Source of the DNA: an uncultured Lysobacteraceae bacterium
Lineage (GTDB): Bacteria > Pseudomonadota > Gammaproteobacteria > Xanthomonadales > Rhodanobacteraceae
Length of the DNA: 23,761 nt
Direction: 5' to 3'
NCBI GenBank assembly: GCA_946480705.1
Contig: CAMLLF010000002.1
Span: 1 to 23,761 of the forward strand
This document shows, one piece after another, positions 22,532-23,761 of the stretch. The notes below the pieces were generated by a model that made no database searches, was not told where the DNA came from, and worked only from the letters and a program-made list of their open reading frames with translations. The translations under genes were made by a program, and so were the position numbers. Position 1 is the stretch's first letter, and every line of letters starts with the position of its first letter.

Positions 22532-23713
22532 TCATCCCTTGACGCAGACGACCTGACGCAGCGTGTGCATGATCTCGACGAGATCGCTCTGCGCCGCCAT
22601 CACCTTGTCGATCGGCTTGTAGGCGGCCGGCGACTCGTCGATGACGTCCGCATCCTTGCGGCATTCCACGTGCGCCGTCGCCGCGCGGTGCTCGCCGAGC
22701 GTGATGCGCCGCTTCGCCTCGTTGCGGCTCATCACGCGGCCGGCGCCGTGCGAACACGAGCAGAAACTTTCGGCGTTGCCGAGGCCGCGCACGATGAAGC
22801 TCTTCGCGCCCATGCTGCCCGGGATGATGCCGAATTGCCCTTCGCGCGCACTCACCGCGCCCTTGCGCGTGATCAGCAGATCGCGGCCGAAATGCGTTTC
22901 GAGCTGCACGTAGTTGTGGTGGCAGTTGATCGCCATCCGCGTGAGCTGGAACGACGGCAGATGCTTGCGCAGCACGCCGAGTACGGTATCCATCATCTGC
23001 TGGCGGTTCTGCGCGGCATATTCCTGCGCCCACTCGACGGCTTCGACATAGTCGTCGAACAGCGTCGAGCCTTCGCTGAAATACGCGAGATCGCGATCGG
23101 GCAGATTGGCCTGCTGCTTCTGCATCTCGTTGCGCGCCTTCTCGATGAAGTACTGGCCGATGCGGTTGCCCGCGCCGCGCGACCCCGAGTGCAGCATCAC
23201 CCAGACCTGGTCGTTCTCGTCCAGGCACAGTTCGATGAAGTGGTTGCCGCCGCCGAGCGAGCCGAGCTGGCTCAATGGCGACTTGTGCGAGATCTGCGGA
23301 TGGCGATCGACGAGCGAGCGATAGCGCTGTTCCAGCGGCCGCCAGCGGGTTCCGGCCGAATTCGGCGCGACGACCCAGTTGCCCTTGGCGCTGCGTCCCT
23401 CGACCGTGACGAATCCGTGCGGCACGGCGCGCTCGATGTCGCTGCGGATCGTCTGCAGGTTCTCCGGCAGCTGATCGGCACGCAGCGTGGTCTGGTAGGC
23501 CATCATGCCGCAGCCGATGTCGACGCCGACGGCGGCCGGAATGATCGCGCCTTCGGTCGGCACGACCGAGCCGACGGTGGCGCCGATGCCCAGGTGCACA
23601 TCGGGCATCACGGCGATCCAGGGGCCGACGATCGGCAGCCGCGCGATGTTGCGCAACTGCTGCCGCGCGGCGTCTTCGAGCGGAACGCCGTTGACCCAGG
23701 CCTTGATCGGCAC
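22532..23713 (-). CDS. rtcB: RNA-splicing ligase RtcB
   Basis: A 393-residue RtcB, closely patterned on E. coli RtcB (408). It joins 2',3'-cyclic-phosphate or 3'-phosphate ends to 5'-OH ends using GTP and Mn2+. Seen here: VMPDVHLGIGATVGSV, the metal site GVDIGCG with Asp65 and Cys68 (E. coli 75 and 78), GGGNHFIE, MLHSGSRGAGN, CHHNYVQ, then SCSHGAGRVMSR with guanylylated His322 (E. coli His337). The C-terminus ends TLRQVVCVKG as in E. coli. The only in-frame start in the window is GTG 23713, which gives an N-terminus about ten residues short. The frame stays open for 14 more plausible codons upstream before a TGA, so the true start, or a one-base indel, is uncertain. It is the first visible gene of the RNA-repair run; any promoter or RtcR lies outside. 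Confidence 0.95.
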   Translation of the reverse strand: MPIKAWVNGVPLEDAARQQLRNIARLPIVGPWIAVMPDVHLGIGATVGSVVPTEGAIIPAAVGVDIGCGMMAYQTTLRADQLPENLQTIRSDIERAVPHGFVTVEGRSAKGNWVVAPNSAGTRWRPLEQRYRSLVDRHPQISHKSPLSQLGSLGGGNHFIELCLDENDQVWVMLHSGSRGAGNRIGQYFIEKARNEMQKQQANLPDRDLAYFSEGSTLFDDYVEAVEWAQEYAAQNRQQMMDTVLGVLRKHLPSFQLTRMAINCHHNYVQLETHFGRDLLITRKGAVSAREGQFGIIPGSMGAKSFIVRGLGNAESFCSCSHGAGRVMSRNEAKRRITLGEHRAATAHVECRKDADVIDESPAAYKPIDKVMAAQSDLVEIMHTLRQVVCVKG

Positions 23714-23761
23714 GGCGCCTTCGTCGTGCGAAGGGCTATCAGTTGCCTGACGCCATCAGCT

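Overview
The window is very GC-rich with strong G/C at third codon positions. It looks like a piece of a Gram-negative proteobacterial chromosome: it carries a TonB-dependent outer-membrane receptor, a lipobox lipoprotein and an E. coli-like YadGH exporter. The receptor style and the intergenic palindromes suggest a gammaproteobacterium near Lysobacterales/Xanthomonadales. That placement is an inference, not something shown here. I see no rRNA, tRNA, CRISPR array or transposase.

Layout. 1-2242 (+): the C-terminal end of an alpha/beta-hydrolase thioesterase-like protein, an AraC-family regulator and a DMT/EamA exporter. 2262-14995: a D-3-hydroxybutyrate (3HB) module. It contains a GntP permease (-), a divergent TonB-dependent receptor (+), a hybrid sensor kinase fused to an SLC5-like transporter domain (+), a LuxR-type response regulator (-), D-3-hydroxybutyrate dehydrogenase (-) and a divergent 3HB-oligomer hydrolase lipoprotein (+). 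Between kinase and regulator lie a microbial-type PARG, a DUF3606 protein and a possible 59-residue protein. 15099-16783 (-): a YadG/YadH ABC exporter pair. 16904-23713 (-): an RNA-repair gene run, rtcB - uncharacterised 170-residue gene - rtcA - hen1 - pnkp.

How the 3HB genes could work together (inference): the receptor brings oligomers across the outer membrane, the lipoprotein hydrolase cuts them to monomer, GntP imports 3HB, and the dehydrogenase makes acetoacetate. The CrbS/MxtR-like kinase and CrbR/ErdR-like regulator would tune the set. Two observations support co-regulation. First, the same 15-bp tandem-half-site motif lies in both divergent promoter regions (13 of 15 positions match). 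Second, the receptor gene has a leader with five consecutive hairpins, the last one terminator-like and placed 25 nt before the start codon.

The RNA-repair run is the most notable block. It puts the 3'-phosphate ligation branch (RtcB, RtcA) in one same-strand array with the heal-methylate-seal branch (Pnkp, Hen1). It also includes a small protein of unknown function, 3 bp behind rtcB. Key catalytic residues are present in all four recognised enzymes.
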